Assembly (NCBI GenBank): GCA_017546025.1
Contig: JAFYYS010000005.1
Coordinates: forward strand, 1-64,000
Reading direction: 5' to 3'
Source: Lachnospiraceae bacterium
Lineage (GTDB): Bacteria; Bacillota; Clostridia; Lachnospirales; Lachnospiraceae
DNA: 64,000 nt
Part shown: positions 24,154-33,015 of the stretch, in pieces
Layout: every line of letters begins with the position of its first letter
Numbering within the stretch: the stretch's first letter is position 1
Position numbers and translations under genes: made by a program
The notes under the pieces: generated by a model
What the model was told of the DNA's origin: nothing
Database searches by the model: none
The model's input: the letters and a program-made list of their open reading frames with translations, nothing else

Positions 24154-27100
24154 ATGAGAGAGAGAAAGGAAAAACCGATTGTCAGGGCGCTGGCACTCAT
24201 GCTCGCGGTGTTCCTGGCTTGCAATCTGCTCCCTACCATGCCACGCACAACGCAGGCCGGCGAGGGAGACGAAGGTCCGGCATTTACGTTTACACTTGTG
24301 AACGGCGAGACGGCGCTGAATGTTTCGGGAAGCTATGCCCTGAAGCAGGGCGAAGAAACCGTTGTGAGCGGAAGCTTCGCAAATGGAACCGCAACGGTTA
24401 CGGGCTTTGAGGAAGGCTCTGATTATTCCCTGATAATCACTTTTGAAAAAGGCTACGCTTTCGATTCGAATGCGCAGGTGTTTTATAAACAGCCTGAAGC
24501 AACTGCGTTATCTGCCCTTGTCGGCGGTACGAATCTTTCGGTTACCTGCGAACCGTATACTACCGGACTTATTGTAACCGGCATCGTTAAGGCGGGAGAA
24601 GATCCGCTTGTCGGCGCGGTTGCATCGATTACTTCGGTTGACGGGCATGCGCTTGGCACACCGATTTCCGCAGATTCGGATGCGGAAGGAGCATTTGCGT
24701 TTTCTCTTGCGGCACCTGAGGGCGTTTCCTTTGCCGGAGAGATTAAAAAGAACGGTTATGTTTCCGCAGCCATCAATGCGACGCTTTCTTCCGAGGGTAC
24801 CGACCTCGGAATGACGGAGCTTTCCGTCGCAACTGTCACATTTGCCCCGGGTGCAAACGGCTCGATTACATGCGGCGAAACGGTTTATACCGCAAGTTCG
24901 GAAACGAATCAGATTACTCCGCTCGGCAGCGTGACGTTTACCGTTACTCCGGACGAAGATTATGTGATTGCTTCGGTTAAAGCCGGAAGTGTTGAGCTTG
25001 AGGTTGCGGATAAAAGTTCTTATACTGGAACGGTTGACGTCTTTGACCACCTTACGGTTTCCGCGACCTTCCTGAAAAAGGACACACGCGTGCCGGAGAT
25101 TTCGGTCGTAACCCTGGAGGACCCGGCATATTTCCGTCCCGCCACGAGCAGTACGGCATGGGGTGGGGAGAGTGCAAATATGATTCGCCTTAATCTGTCC
25201 GATCCGCAGGGAGAAGGAGAAGAGGTCAGCGGCGTAAAGACGCTGCATATTTACAAAGGCGATCTGGGATCGGCGGAAGCCGTTTTGCAGGATGAGAACC
25301 ATGAGACGGTTAATAATCCGGCAAGTTCCTACGATGTTACGATTGACAGTGTCGGAGGCATCTATTCGTTTGTTTTGACAGACGGAGCAGGGAATCACTC
25401 TGAATTGCTTATGCTGACGTTTTCAGAGGACTCGGAAGCGCCGGAGATTTCCACTTTGCAGCTGTTCTCCGATGAGACAATGACGAGCAATGCGGGAATT
25501 ATAGAGTCCGCAAACGGATACTCTTCCGCTGCAACCATGTATCTTCATATCGGTGCCAACGATGCCGGAGGCGCCGGCGTAAAGAGCGTGACCGTATACA
25601 GAAGACCGGCCGGATCAACGCAGGAATTCACGGTATTCAATACACACGCGCTTTCGGATAACAGCGTTAACATTCCGATTGATGCGGAATCTTTTTCAAC
25701 GCTTACCGAGCTTGCGCTTTCCGTTACGGACAACGCAGGAAATGTAAGTGATACGAAGACGCTTGCCGAATGGAACAAGGGACTTGCCAAGAGCGCAGTC
25801 ATTGTTGCGTCGGTTCCGGGCGGTCCCGAAGTAACCGCGGCACCTGATGCAACGCCGGTTGTCATCGGCGAAGGAGCGGACGCAAAGAATTATTTCAAGG
25901 CAGCTCCTTCTTATACGGTTACGTTGACGGATCCCGCCGGAGAAACCGGTGTGATTACGGTTCATTCCGTTTCCGTGAATGACACGTTTCTGGCCGCCGA
26001 TGCGAACGGCACGACATTTGCCGGAGAGCATCTGTCAGGCGTGGCATTTGTCATTACCGATCCGGCGGACGAACAGGGTGCAGCACTCTATAAAGAAGGA
26101 CTGAATACCATCACCGTCAGCTGCACCAATGCGCAGGGACTGCAGACCGTGAAGACGGTGACCTTCTATGTGGACAGTGTGGCCCCGGATGTTAAGGCAT
26201 ATAGTATTGCCGGCGCGGCCGGTGTTGCAACGAATGTTTTGAACGGGGCTTTCTGTGCAAACGGACAGGTTGAAATCACCGTGACCGCGGAGGATTCGGA
26301 AAGCTATGCTTCGGGCATTCAGAAGATTCTGGTTTATAACGGCGAAGAGCTTTATACAACGCTGACCGGAACCGATATGTTCACGTTCCCCGGGACGGCG
26401 GAAGCGGAGACGACATATACGGCAGCCTTCACGTTCGTCGCGGTTGACGGCGTAGGCAATGAAAGCGAAGTATATACCCCGACGAATGACGGTGGGGGAA
26501 AGGTCATTGTTTCCACGAAGGCACCGGTTTACGAAGTCACAAGCAATCCCGAGCCGATGACGGATGACGACGGAAAGAACTGGTTCACCGCAGCGCCGGA
26601 ATATACCATCGGTGTTACGGTTCCGGAGTTCGGCGTGAATCAGGTTGAAATGTGGTTGAACGGAGATCCGGAAAACGACGTTCCGACACAGACTGTCTCG
26701 ACGAATTCGCTCACTGTTGATTTGAGCGGAGAGACGCCGAATAACGACGGCTCTTATGTCATCACGCTTCGCGTCACGGACGGCCTTCAGTGTGTTCATG
26801 AATTTTATACCGTTACAGCCTGGATTGATAACACGAAGCCCGTTGTGACGGGATTTGATGTGGCCCCTGCAGGTGACGGCACGACACTCCGTGAGTTCTC
26901 TTACGGCAACTATGCGAACGGTGACCTTAAGGTTACGGTTACCGCAGAGGACGGAGCAGCGACGGGGACGGAAGCGACGGCCGGCGTGCAGAAGGTTAAG
27001 CTTTTCATCAACGGCGAGGAATTCAAAGAAGAAACGGCCGATGAGAACGGAACCGCCGTGTTCACGGTTTCCGCGGCCGATGCAGACGCAAACGGTCTTC

Positions 27101-30100
27101 TCGTCTTCAGCGCGGTTGCCATTGACGGCGCCGGCACGGAAAGCGATGAGACGGCGCTTGAGCCGTATGCATACGATGAGACGACAGGCGATATCGTAAG
27201 CGGCAATGCCGATTTCGAATCGGAAGAGTTTGTCATCGAAACAACTGCTCCCGAAATCATCCTGACACTTCCGTCGGCGATGGATTCCGGAAAGAAAACT
27301 ATCGACAATCAGATTTGGTACGGCGGAGACATTACCTTTACGATTCAGGCAAAGGATCTCCTTTCCGGCATGGAAGAGCTGAGCATCTCCGTGAACGGAA
27401 CGAAGCTTACGGCCGATGACAGCAGTGTGGCAATCCCCGATAAGTATTCCGGCGGAACGGAGCCGGCTGCTGAGACGGAAGTATTCACATTTTCCACGGA
27501 AAATATTACGGCAAATGACGACACCTACACGATTGAAATCGTTGCAGAGGACAGTGCCGGAAATACAGAGACGGTTACCGAAACCGTGAAGATTGACCGG
27601 AAGAAGCCGGTTGTGAACAGCTTCACGCTTGCCGCAGAGGATGCCGGCGGTGTCATTAAGCATCTGGAGTTCGGCACCTATGCGAACGGCAAGATCCGTA
27701 TCACGGTTGCAGTCAGCGACGAAGCTCCTTCGTCCGGACTTGACAAAGTGACGCTTACCGTGAACGGCACCAACTATACGGCAACCGTTCAGGACGGCAA
27801 AGCGGTGTTCACGCTTCCCGAGGGAACGCTTTCCGAGAATTACGGCAACGCTTATAAGATTACAGCTTTCGTAACCGATAAGTACGGAAACGTTTCGGAT
27901 ACGAAGGCACTTGACGAGACAACGGTTTCCGGCATGCACGGCGACGAAGTCCGGATTGATACCGGAAAGCCCGCCGTTTCCGCAACGGTTGCCGGAAGCA
28001 ACAAGGTTACGGTCGGCGATAAGACCTGGTATTCCTCCGAAGTCATCTGGACCGTTAAGGTTTCGGATGCTTACTCCGGAATCGGCAGCCTCACGGTTAC
28101 ACTGAACGGAACCCAGATCACGAAGGATGCGGACGGAAACGCCCTTTCCTCCCTGATTGCAAACGGACAGATCAAGGACATTGAGTTTAAGATTAAGTCT
28201 TCCCAGGTTACCGCAAACGGTACTGCTTATACGCTTGTCGTGAAGGCAGCCGACTATGTCGGAAACGAAGCGGAAGCATATCAGAATACGGCTTACTGCG
28301 ATACGGTTAAGCCGCAGATTTCCGGATTTAAGATTGAAACGGCAGACGGCGAGCAGGCAGGCGAGGCAGTTGCCAAACCGACCGACTACGGCTTCTACTT
28401 CATGGAGGATGTAACGGTTGTCATTTCCGCGAAGGATATCGGAACCGGCACAGGCCTTAAGAAGATTGTCGCAGGACTGAAGAGTCCCGACGGCACTAAG
28501 AGCCAGGAAGTCACGCTCACACCCGACGCGGACGGAAATGTCCGTTACACGGTGAAGGCTCCGTTTAAGGGCCAGGTTTACGCCGTCGCTTATGACGCCG
28601 TAAGCAATGCAAGCGAAGAAGCAACCCCGAAGGCATTTGTTTTGGAGACGGCCGACAGCCACAACGGCGAGGCCCACGTCACATTTACCAAAGCCGCGAC
28701 GGACTTCCGCCAGGCTAACGGCGTGGAGCTCTACTCCGGCAACGTGGATCTGACGGTTACCGTAACCGATACGAATTCCGGCATCCGCCAGGTGGAGTGG
28801 TCGATTATTGCACCGCTTGACCAAGGCAAGAACGTGACCGGAACGCTGACGGTCGAGAACGACGGAACGATCAAGGGCGGTGACAACTGGACCGCCGATG
28901 AGAAGGACCAAAACCTCGTAACAAAGCTTTCAAGAACCTTTGCCATCACGCATGACAGCAACGATATCGTGGTTCGGATTAAGATTACGGACCGCGCCGG
29001 AAACAAGACGGAGAAGCAGATCACGCTCGGCATCGACAAGAGCGTTCCGACCGTGGAATACACCTTCGACAACAACACGTCGGATCCGGATTATCCGAAT
29101 GTTTATAACGACGTGAGAACGATGACCGTTACCGTTAAGGAGCGGAACTTCGTGGCAGGCGATTTCGTTCTGAACATCAAGAACGCAGACGGTAACGCTC
29201 CGGCAATCTCGCAGTGGACCGAGGAAAAGGACGAGCAGAATCCGAACCAGAACGTTTATACGGCGACCGTGTCATTTGTCCATGACGGAACGTATACGGT
29301 GGGCATCGGATACTCCGACAGAGCCGGCAATGCGGCGCAGATTGCGGCAGTTCCCGCATTTGTCATCGACCGTTCGAAGCCGATGATCATGGTGACGTAC
29401 GATAACAACCGTTCCAAGAACGGCAATTACTACAGCAGCACGAGAACGGCGACCGTTACGGTTACCGAGCGGAACTTCGACGTGACCCGCGTGAACATGA
29501 ACGGAAACGCACAGTCCATCGGCAACTGGACGGCAAACGGCGATCGTCATGAGATTACCGTTTCCTACACCGAGGACGGCGAGTATTTCTTCAACATCAG
29601 CGTAACCGATAAGGCCGGAAACGTTTCCGAAGCCTTCGGCGAAGAGCAGTTCATCATCGACACGAAAGCACCGGAGCTGACGCTTACGGGCGTGAACGAC
29701 GCCAACAAGGATGCGGTTGAGCCGGTCATCACCTGCACCGACGAAAACTACCTGGAGGACGGCCTGCGCTTCACGCTTCTCAATTCGGCAGGCGAGGTCA
29801 TCAGCAAGCCTTACTCCGAAGAAGAGATTGCCGAGGAAGGCATTTCGGGCATGATCATCCGGTACCGGAACTTCGATCCGATGAAGGAAAATGACGACAT
29901 CTACACGCTCAGGATTTCCGCGACGGACAAGGCCGGCAACGAGGCGGAGACGATTGTAAAGACGTTCTCCGTGAACCGGTTCGGTTCGACCTACGACATG
30001 ACGGAAGCGGCGAAGATGAACGGACAGTATCTGCAGAATCCCGAGGACATCGTATTTACCGAAATCAATGTGGATGACATCGACAGGGATGCGGTAAAGA

Positions 30101-30729
30101 TTTATGTCATTAAGGACAGCTCGCCGATCGAGCTCGAATACGGTAAGGACTTCATCGTCACGCCGGTTGCGACCGCTGGAAAGAGCTGGAAGGAATATAA
30201 GTATACGATCAGTAAGAATGTCTTCTCGGAAGACGGCGATTACAGCATCCACGTGAAATCCACGGATAAAGCCGGAAACACGAACGAAAACGATGAGACC
30301 GGTAAGAACGCGATGATTTCCTTCTGCGTGGACAGAATCGCCCCGAACACCATCGTTCTTACGCCTGAGGATGAGAAGTCCTACACGCAGCCTTACCTGA
30401 CGGCGACGATTGAAATCCGTGACAACTACCGTCTCGATTCGGTTAAGATTTACCTGAACGATAAGGAAGTCAACTACCGTCAGAACGGCAAGTACTTCAC
30501 CTTTGAAGTGGCGCAGTCCGATTCGAGACAGAACCTGCGGATTGTAGCAATTGACGCGGCAGGAAACGTAGCGGAGAAGGAAGTAAAGAACTTCCTCGTA
30601 TCCACGAGTATCTGGGTACGGCTCCTGAACAACCCGGCAGCCATCCTCGGCATCTCGGGCGGAATCCTCGGAGTGCTCGGCGCGATCGTATTTATCCTGT
30701 TCAGGAAGAGAAAGAATAATTACGGTTGA
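24154..30729 (+). CDS. giant Ig-repeat surface protein
   Basis: The 2191-residue protein has a Sec signal (basic MRERKEKPIVR, hydrophobic ALALMLAVFLACNLL, cleavage probably after TTQA). The first 300 or so residues include a carboxypeptidase-regulatory-like domain and a divergent bacterial repeat (VTFAPGANGSITCG). Then follow about 14 Ig-like modules, each ending in a D-x-x-G-N type strand (e.g. VTDNAGNVSD, VTDKYGNVSD, ITDRAGNKTE, VTDKAGNVSE, ATDKAGNEAE). The C terminus has one TM helix and RKRKNNYG, so it is membrane-anchored; there is no LPXTG. I chose ATG 24154 because AGGAGG is well placed; the ATG at 24133 overlaps the previous stop. An adhesin or cell-surface stalk role is inferred. Confidence 0.92.
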   Translation: MRERKEKPIVRALALMLAVFLACNLLPTMPRTTQAGEGDEGPAFTFTLVNGETALNVSGSYALKQGEETVVSGSFANGTATVTGFEEGSDYSLIITFEKGYAFDSNAQVFYKQPEATALSALVGGTNLSVTCEPYTTGLIVTGIVKAGEDPLVGAVASITSVDGHALGTPISADSDAEGAFAFSLAAPEGVSFAGEIKKNGYVSAAINATLSSEGTDLGMTELSVATVTFAPGANGSITCGETVYTASSETNQITPLGSVTFTVTPDEDYVIASVKAGSVELEVADKSSYTGTVDVFDHLTVSATFLKKDTRVPEISVVTLEDPAYFRPATSSTAWGGESANMIRLNLSDPQGEGEEVSGVKTLHIYKGDLGSAEAVLQDENHETVNNPASSYDVTIDSVGGIYSFVLTDGAGNHSELLMLTFSEDSEAPEISTLQLFSDETMTSNAGIIESANGYSSAATMYLHIGANDAGGAGVKSVTVYRRPAGSTQEFTVFNTHALSDNSVNIPIDAESFSTLTELALSVTDNAGNVSDTKTLAEWNKGLAKSAVIVASVPGGPEVTAAPDATPVVIGEGADAKNYFKAAPSYTVTLTDPAGETGVITVHSVSVNDTFLAADANGTTFAGEHLSGVAFVITDPADEQGAALYKEGLNTITVSCTNAQGLQTVKTVTFYVDSVAPDVKAYSIAGAAGVATNVLNGAFCANGQVEITVTAEDSESYASGIQKILVYNGEELYTTLTGTDMFTFPGTAEAETTYTAAFTFVAVDGVGNESEVYTPTNDGGGKVIVSTKAPVYEVTSNPEPMTDDDGKNWFTAAPEYTIGVTVPEFGVNQVEMWLNGDPENDVPTQTVSTNSLTVDLSGETPNNDGSYVITLRVTDGLQCVHEFYTVTAWIDNTKPVVTGFDVAPAGDGTTLREFSYGNYANGDLKVTVTAEDGAATGTEATAGVQKVKLFINGEEFKEETADENGTAVFTVSAADADANGLLVFSAVAIDGAGTESDETALEPYAYDETTGDIVSGNADFESEEFVIETTAPEIILTLPSAMDSGKKTIDNQIWYGGDITFTIQAKDLLSGMEELSISVNGTKLTADDSSVAIPDKYSGGTEPAAETEVFTFSTENITANDDTYTIEIVAEDSAGNTETVTETVKIDRKKPVVNSFTLAAEDAGGVIKHLEFGTYANGKIRITVAVSDEAPSSGLDKVTLTVNGTNYTATVQDGKAVFTLPEGTLSENYGNAYKITAFVTDKYGNVSDTKALDETTVSGMHGDEVRIDTGKPAVSATVAGSNKVTVGDKTWYSSEVIWTVKVSDAYSGIGSLTVTLNGTQITKDADGNALSSLIANGQIKDIEFKIKSSQVTANGTAYTLVVKAADYVGNEAEAYQNTAYCDTVKPQISGFKIETADGEQAGEAVAKPTDYGFYFMEDVTVVISAKDIGTGTGLKKIVAGLKSPDGTKSQEVTLTPDADGNVRYTVKAPFKGQVYAVAYDAVSNASEEATPKAFVLETADSHNGEAHVTFTKAATDFRQANGVELYSGNVDLTVTVTDTNSGIRQVEWSIIAPLDQGKNVTGTLTVENDGTIKGGDNWTADEKDQNLVTKLSRTFAITHDSNDIVVRIKITDRAGNKTEKQITLGIDKSVPTVEYTFDNNTSDPDYPNVYNDVRTMTVTVKERNFVAGDFVLNIKNADGNAPAISQWTEEKDEQNPNQNVYTATVSFVHDGTYTVGIGYSDRAGNAAQIAAVPAFVIDRSKPMIMVTYDNNRSKNGNYYSSTRTATVTVTERNFDVTRVNMNGNAQSIGNWTANGDRHEITVSYTEDGEYFFNISVTDKAGNVSEAFGEEQFIIDTKAPELTLTGVNDANKDAVEPVITCTDENYLEDGLRFTLLNSAGEVISKPYSEEEIAEEGISGMIIRYRNFDPMKENDDIYTLRISATDKAGNEAETIVKTFSVNRFGSTYDMTEAAKMNGQYLQNPEDIVFTEINVDDIDRDAVKIYVIKDSSPIELEYGKDFIVTPVATAGKSWKEYKYTISKNVFSEDGDYSIHVKSTDKAGNTNENDETGKNAMISFCVDRIAPNTIVLTPEDEKSYTQPYLTATIEIRDNYRLDSVKIYLNDKEVNYRQNGKYFTFEVAQSDSRQNLRIVAIDAAGNVAEKEVKNFLVSTSIWVRLLNNPAAILGISGGILGVLGAIVFILFRKRKNNYG

Positions 30730-30755
30730 AAAACCGAAAGCCGCAAGGCTTAAAT

Positions 30756-30778
30756 AAGGGGCGGGTTGACCGCCCCTT
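30756..30778 (+). other. hairpin next to the metG ribosome site
   Basis: AAGGGGCGG-GTTGA-CCGCCCCTT is a perfect 9-bp stem with no T-tract. It is followed at once by AAGGAACA and the first of two metG start choices. It may be a weak attenuator or control of initiation. Confidence 0.5.
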
Positions 30779-30807
30779 AAGGAACAATGAAGGAGAAACA
30801 AAGCACA

Positions 30808-32814
30808 ATGAACAAGAAACCTTACTACATCACAACCGCCATCGCGTATGCGTCGGGTGTGCCGCACATCGGAAATACCTATGAGATCGTCCTCGCGGAC
30901 AGCATCGCCCGGTTCAAAAGACAGCAGGGCTATGACGTGTTCTTCCAGACCGGAACGGACGAGCATGGGCAGAAGATCGAGCAGAAGGCTGCGGCAAAGG
31001 GCATCGAGCCCAAGGCATACGTGGATGATATCGCAGGTAAAATCAAGGATATCTGCGACCATCTGAATGTCACTTACGACAAATTTATCAGGACGACAGA
31101 TGATTATCATGTGGTACAGATGCAGAAGATTTTCCGCAGACTTTACGAGCAGGGTGACATCTATAAGAGCACATACGAAGGAATGTACTGCACGCCTTGT
31201 GAATCCTTCTGGACGGAATCGCAGTTAAAGGACGGCAAATGTCCCGACTGCGGACGCGAGGTACATCCCGCGAGCGAGGAAGCATACTTCCTTCGCGCAA
31301 GCAAGTACGCACCCCGTCTGATTGAGCATATCAACAGCCATCCGGAGTTCATCCAGCCCGTATCCCGTAAGAACGAGATGATGAACAACTTCCTGCTTCC
31401 GGGCCTGCAGGACCTCTGCGTGTCCCGCACCTCGGTTAAGTGGGGCATTCCGGTAGACTTCGATGACAAGCATACCATTTTCGTATGGATGGATGCTCTG
31501 ACCAACTATATCACCGGTATCGGCTACGATGCGGACGGCAACAAGAACGATATGTACGCAAAGTTCTGGCCGGCCGACCTTCACCTGATCGGGAAGGACA
31601 TCATCCGTTTCCATACCATTTACTGGCCGATCTGGCTTATGGCGCTCGGCGAGCCGCTGCCGAAGCAGGTATTCGGACACCCGTGGCTCCTTCAGGGCGG
31701 CGAGAAGATGAGCAAGTCGAAGGGAAATGTGATTTATGCCGACGATCTGATCTCGCTGTTCGGCGTAGACGCAGTCCGCTACTTCGTGCTTCATGAGATG
31801 CCTTTTGATAACGACGGCATCATCACCTGGGAGCTTGTCGTGGAGCGTACGAACTCCGACCTTGCAAACACGCTCGGAAACCTGGTGAACCGTACCGTTT
31901 CCATGACCAACAAGTATTTCGGCGGTATCGTAACGGGCACCGGTGTTTCGGAAGCGGTTGACGACGACCTCAAGGCCGTTGTGACCGGAACGAGAGACCG
32001 TGTCGCCGCCAAGATGGACGACCTTCGTGTTGCCGATGCCATTACCGAAATCTTCGCTTTGTTCAAACGCTGCAATAAGTATATTGATGAGACGATGCCC
32101 TGGGCACTCGCCAAGGACGAGAGTAAGGCTGACCGCCTGAAGGAAGTGCTTTACAACCTGACGGAGGCTATCACGATCGGTGCAAGCCTGCTGCAGAGCT
32201 TCCTGCCCGAAACCGCAGAGAAGATTGCCGCACAGCTGAATACGAACCTTCGCTCCTACGAGGAGTCGGCAACGTTCGGTTTGTATCCGAACGGCAACAA
32301 GGTAACCGATCAGCCTGAGATTCTGTTCGCCCGTCTTGACTTCAAGGAAATCGAGCCGAAGATCGCTGAGATTCAGGCAAAGCAGAAGGCCGAATACGAG
32401 GCCGAGCTTGCCGCAACAGGTGAGAAGCCGGAGGCTCCCGCAAAGGAAGAGAAGGAAGAGGCCGCTCCGATTGATATCGAAGCAAAGGCCGAGATTGCAT
32501 ACGACGATTTCGCTAAACTTCAGCTTCAGGTCGGCATCATCCGTGAGTGCCGGGAGGTTCCGAAGTCCAAGAAGCTGCTTTGCTCGCAGGTTCAGGTCGG
32601 ATCGAAGATGCTGCAGATTGTATCCGGCATTAAGAAGGATTATTCTCCTGAAGATATGGTCGGAAAGCGCGTGGTTGTTCTGACGAACTTAAAGCCCGCA
32701 ACACTTGCCGGAATCCGTTCCGAGGGCATGCTTTTGTGCGCTGAGGACGCGGACGGCACGCTGAGTCTTTTGGTTCCGGAAAAGGATATGCCTGCCGGCG
32801 CAGAGATCTCGTAA
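30808..32814 (+). CDS. metG: methionyl-tRNA synthetase
   Basis: The 668-residue enzyme charges tRNA-Met. Visible are the HIGH box (VPHIGNTYE), a zinc knuckle CTPC...CPDC near residues 125-150, the KMSKS loop (GEKMSKSKGN, about 300), an anticodon-binding helical part, and an acidic linker (about 520-560). The C-terminal tRNA-binding OB domain is FAKLQLQVGIIRECREVPKSKKLLCSQVQVG. Two starts are possible: ATG 30787, with AAGGA three bases away, and ATG 30808, with AAGGAG twelve bases away; neither spacing is ideal. I give the shorter form (MNKKPYYITTAIAY) because it matches the usual family start. Confidence 0.96.
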   Translation: MNKKPYYITTAIAYASGVPHIGNTYEIVLADSIARFKRQQGYDVFFQTGTDEHGQKIEQKAAAKGIEPKAYVDDIAGKIKDICDHLNVTYDKFIRTTDDYHVVQMQKIFRRLYEQGDIYKSTYEGMYCTPCESFWTESQLKDGKCPDCGREVHPASEEAYFLRASKYAPRLIEHINSHPEFIQPVSRKNEMMNNFLLPGLQDLCVSRTSVKWGIPVDFDDKHTIFVWMDALTNYITGIGYDADGNKNDMYAKFWPADLHLIGKDIIRFHTIYWPIWLMALGEPLPKQVFGHPWLLQGGEKMSKSKGNVIYADDLISLFGVDAVRYFVLHEMPFDNDGIITWELVVERTNSDLANTLGNLVNRTVSMTNKYFGGIVTGTGVSEAVDDDLKAVVTGTRDRVAAKMDDLRVADAITEIFALFKRCNKYIDETMPWALAKDESKADRLKEVLYNLTEAITIGASLLQSFLPETAEKIAAQLNTNLRSYEESATFGLYPNGNKVTDQPEILFARLDFKEIEPKIAEIQAKQKAEYEAELAATGEKPEAPAKEEKEEAAPIDIEAKAEIAYDDFAKLQLQVGIIRECREVPKSKKLLCSQVQVGSKMLQIVSGIKKDYSPEDMVGKRVVVLTNLKPATLAGIRSEGMLLCAEDADGTLSLLVPEKDMPAGAEIS

Positions 32815-32841
32815 AGCCGCATAAATAAAGGATTTCCCATG

Positions 32842-32872
32842 GGCCGTCCGCCTGCGGACGGCCGGGGTTTTG
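32842..32872 (+). terminator. terminator of metG
   Basis: GGCCGTCCG-CCTG-CGGACGGCC followed by GGGGTTTTG. Confidence 0.85.
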
Positions 32873-32915
32873 TCCGGAGAATTCTTACAAAACTGTTACA
32901 TTTTCCGGGCATCCG

Positions 32916-32944
32916 TTGTATTCTCGTATATTTTGATTTATTAT
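32916..32944 (+). promoter_or_regulatory. promoter of the ABC / malQ operon
   Basis: TTGTAT (32916-32921), a 17-base spacer, then TATTAT (32939-32944). GTTACATTTTCC at 32895-32906, just upstream, differs by one base from the recurring GTCRCATTTTCC motif. Small hairpins follow in the leader (GCGCA..TGCGC and GCCTT..AAGGC). Confidence 0.7.
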
Positions 32945-33015
32945 GAAAAAGCGCAGCGGGACAGTTGCGCGCCTTTCCGGAAGGCCGGTGAGGAGAAAGC
33001 TCTTTGGAGGTTTCT

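Noticed and set aside
26035..28911. 958-codon open frame on the minus strand inside the giant Ig-repeat gene
   Set aside because: It is the antisense shadow of a long gene with strong codon bias; no ribosome site, and the translation is Arg/Cys/His-rich without domains.
24154..30729. Sortase-anchored (LPXTG) surface protein
   Set aside because: The C terminus is a TM helix followed by RKRKNNYG, with no LPXTG-like motif before it.
29272..31110. 612-codon minus-strand frame spanning the end of the giant gene and the start of metG
   Set aside because: It crosses two well-supported plus-strand genes and has no ribosome site.
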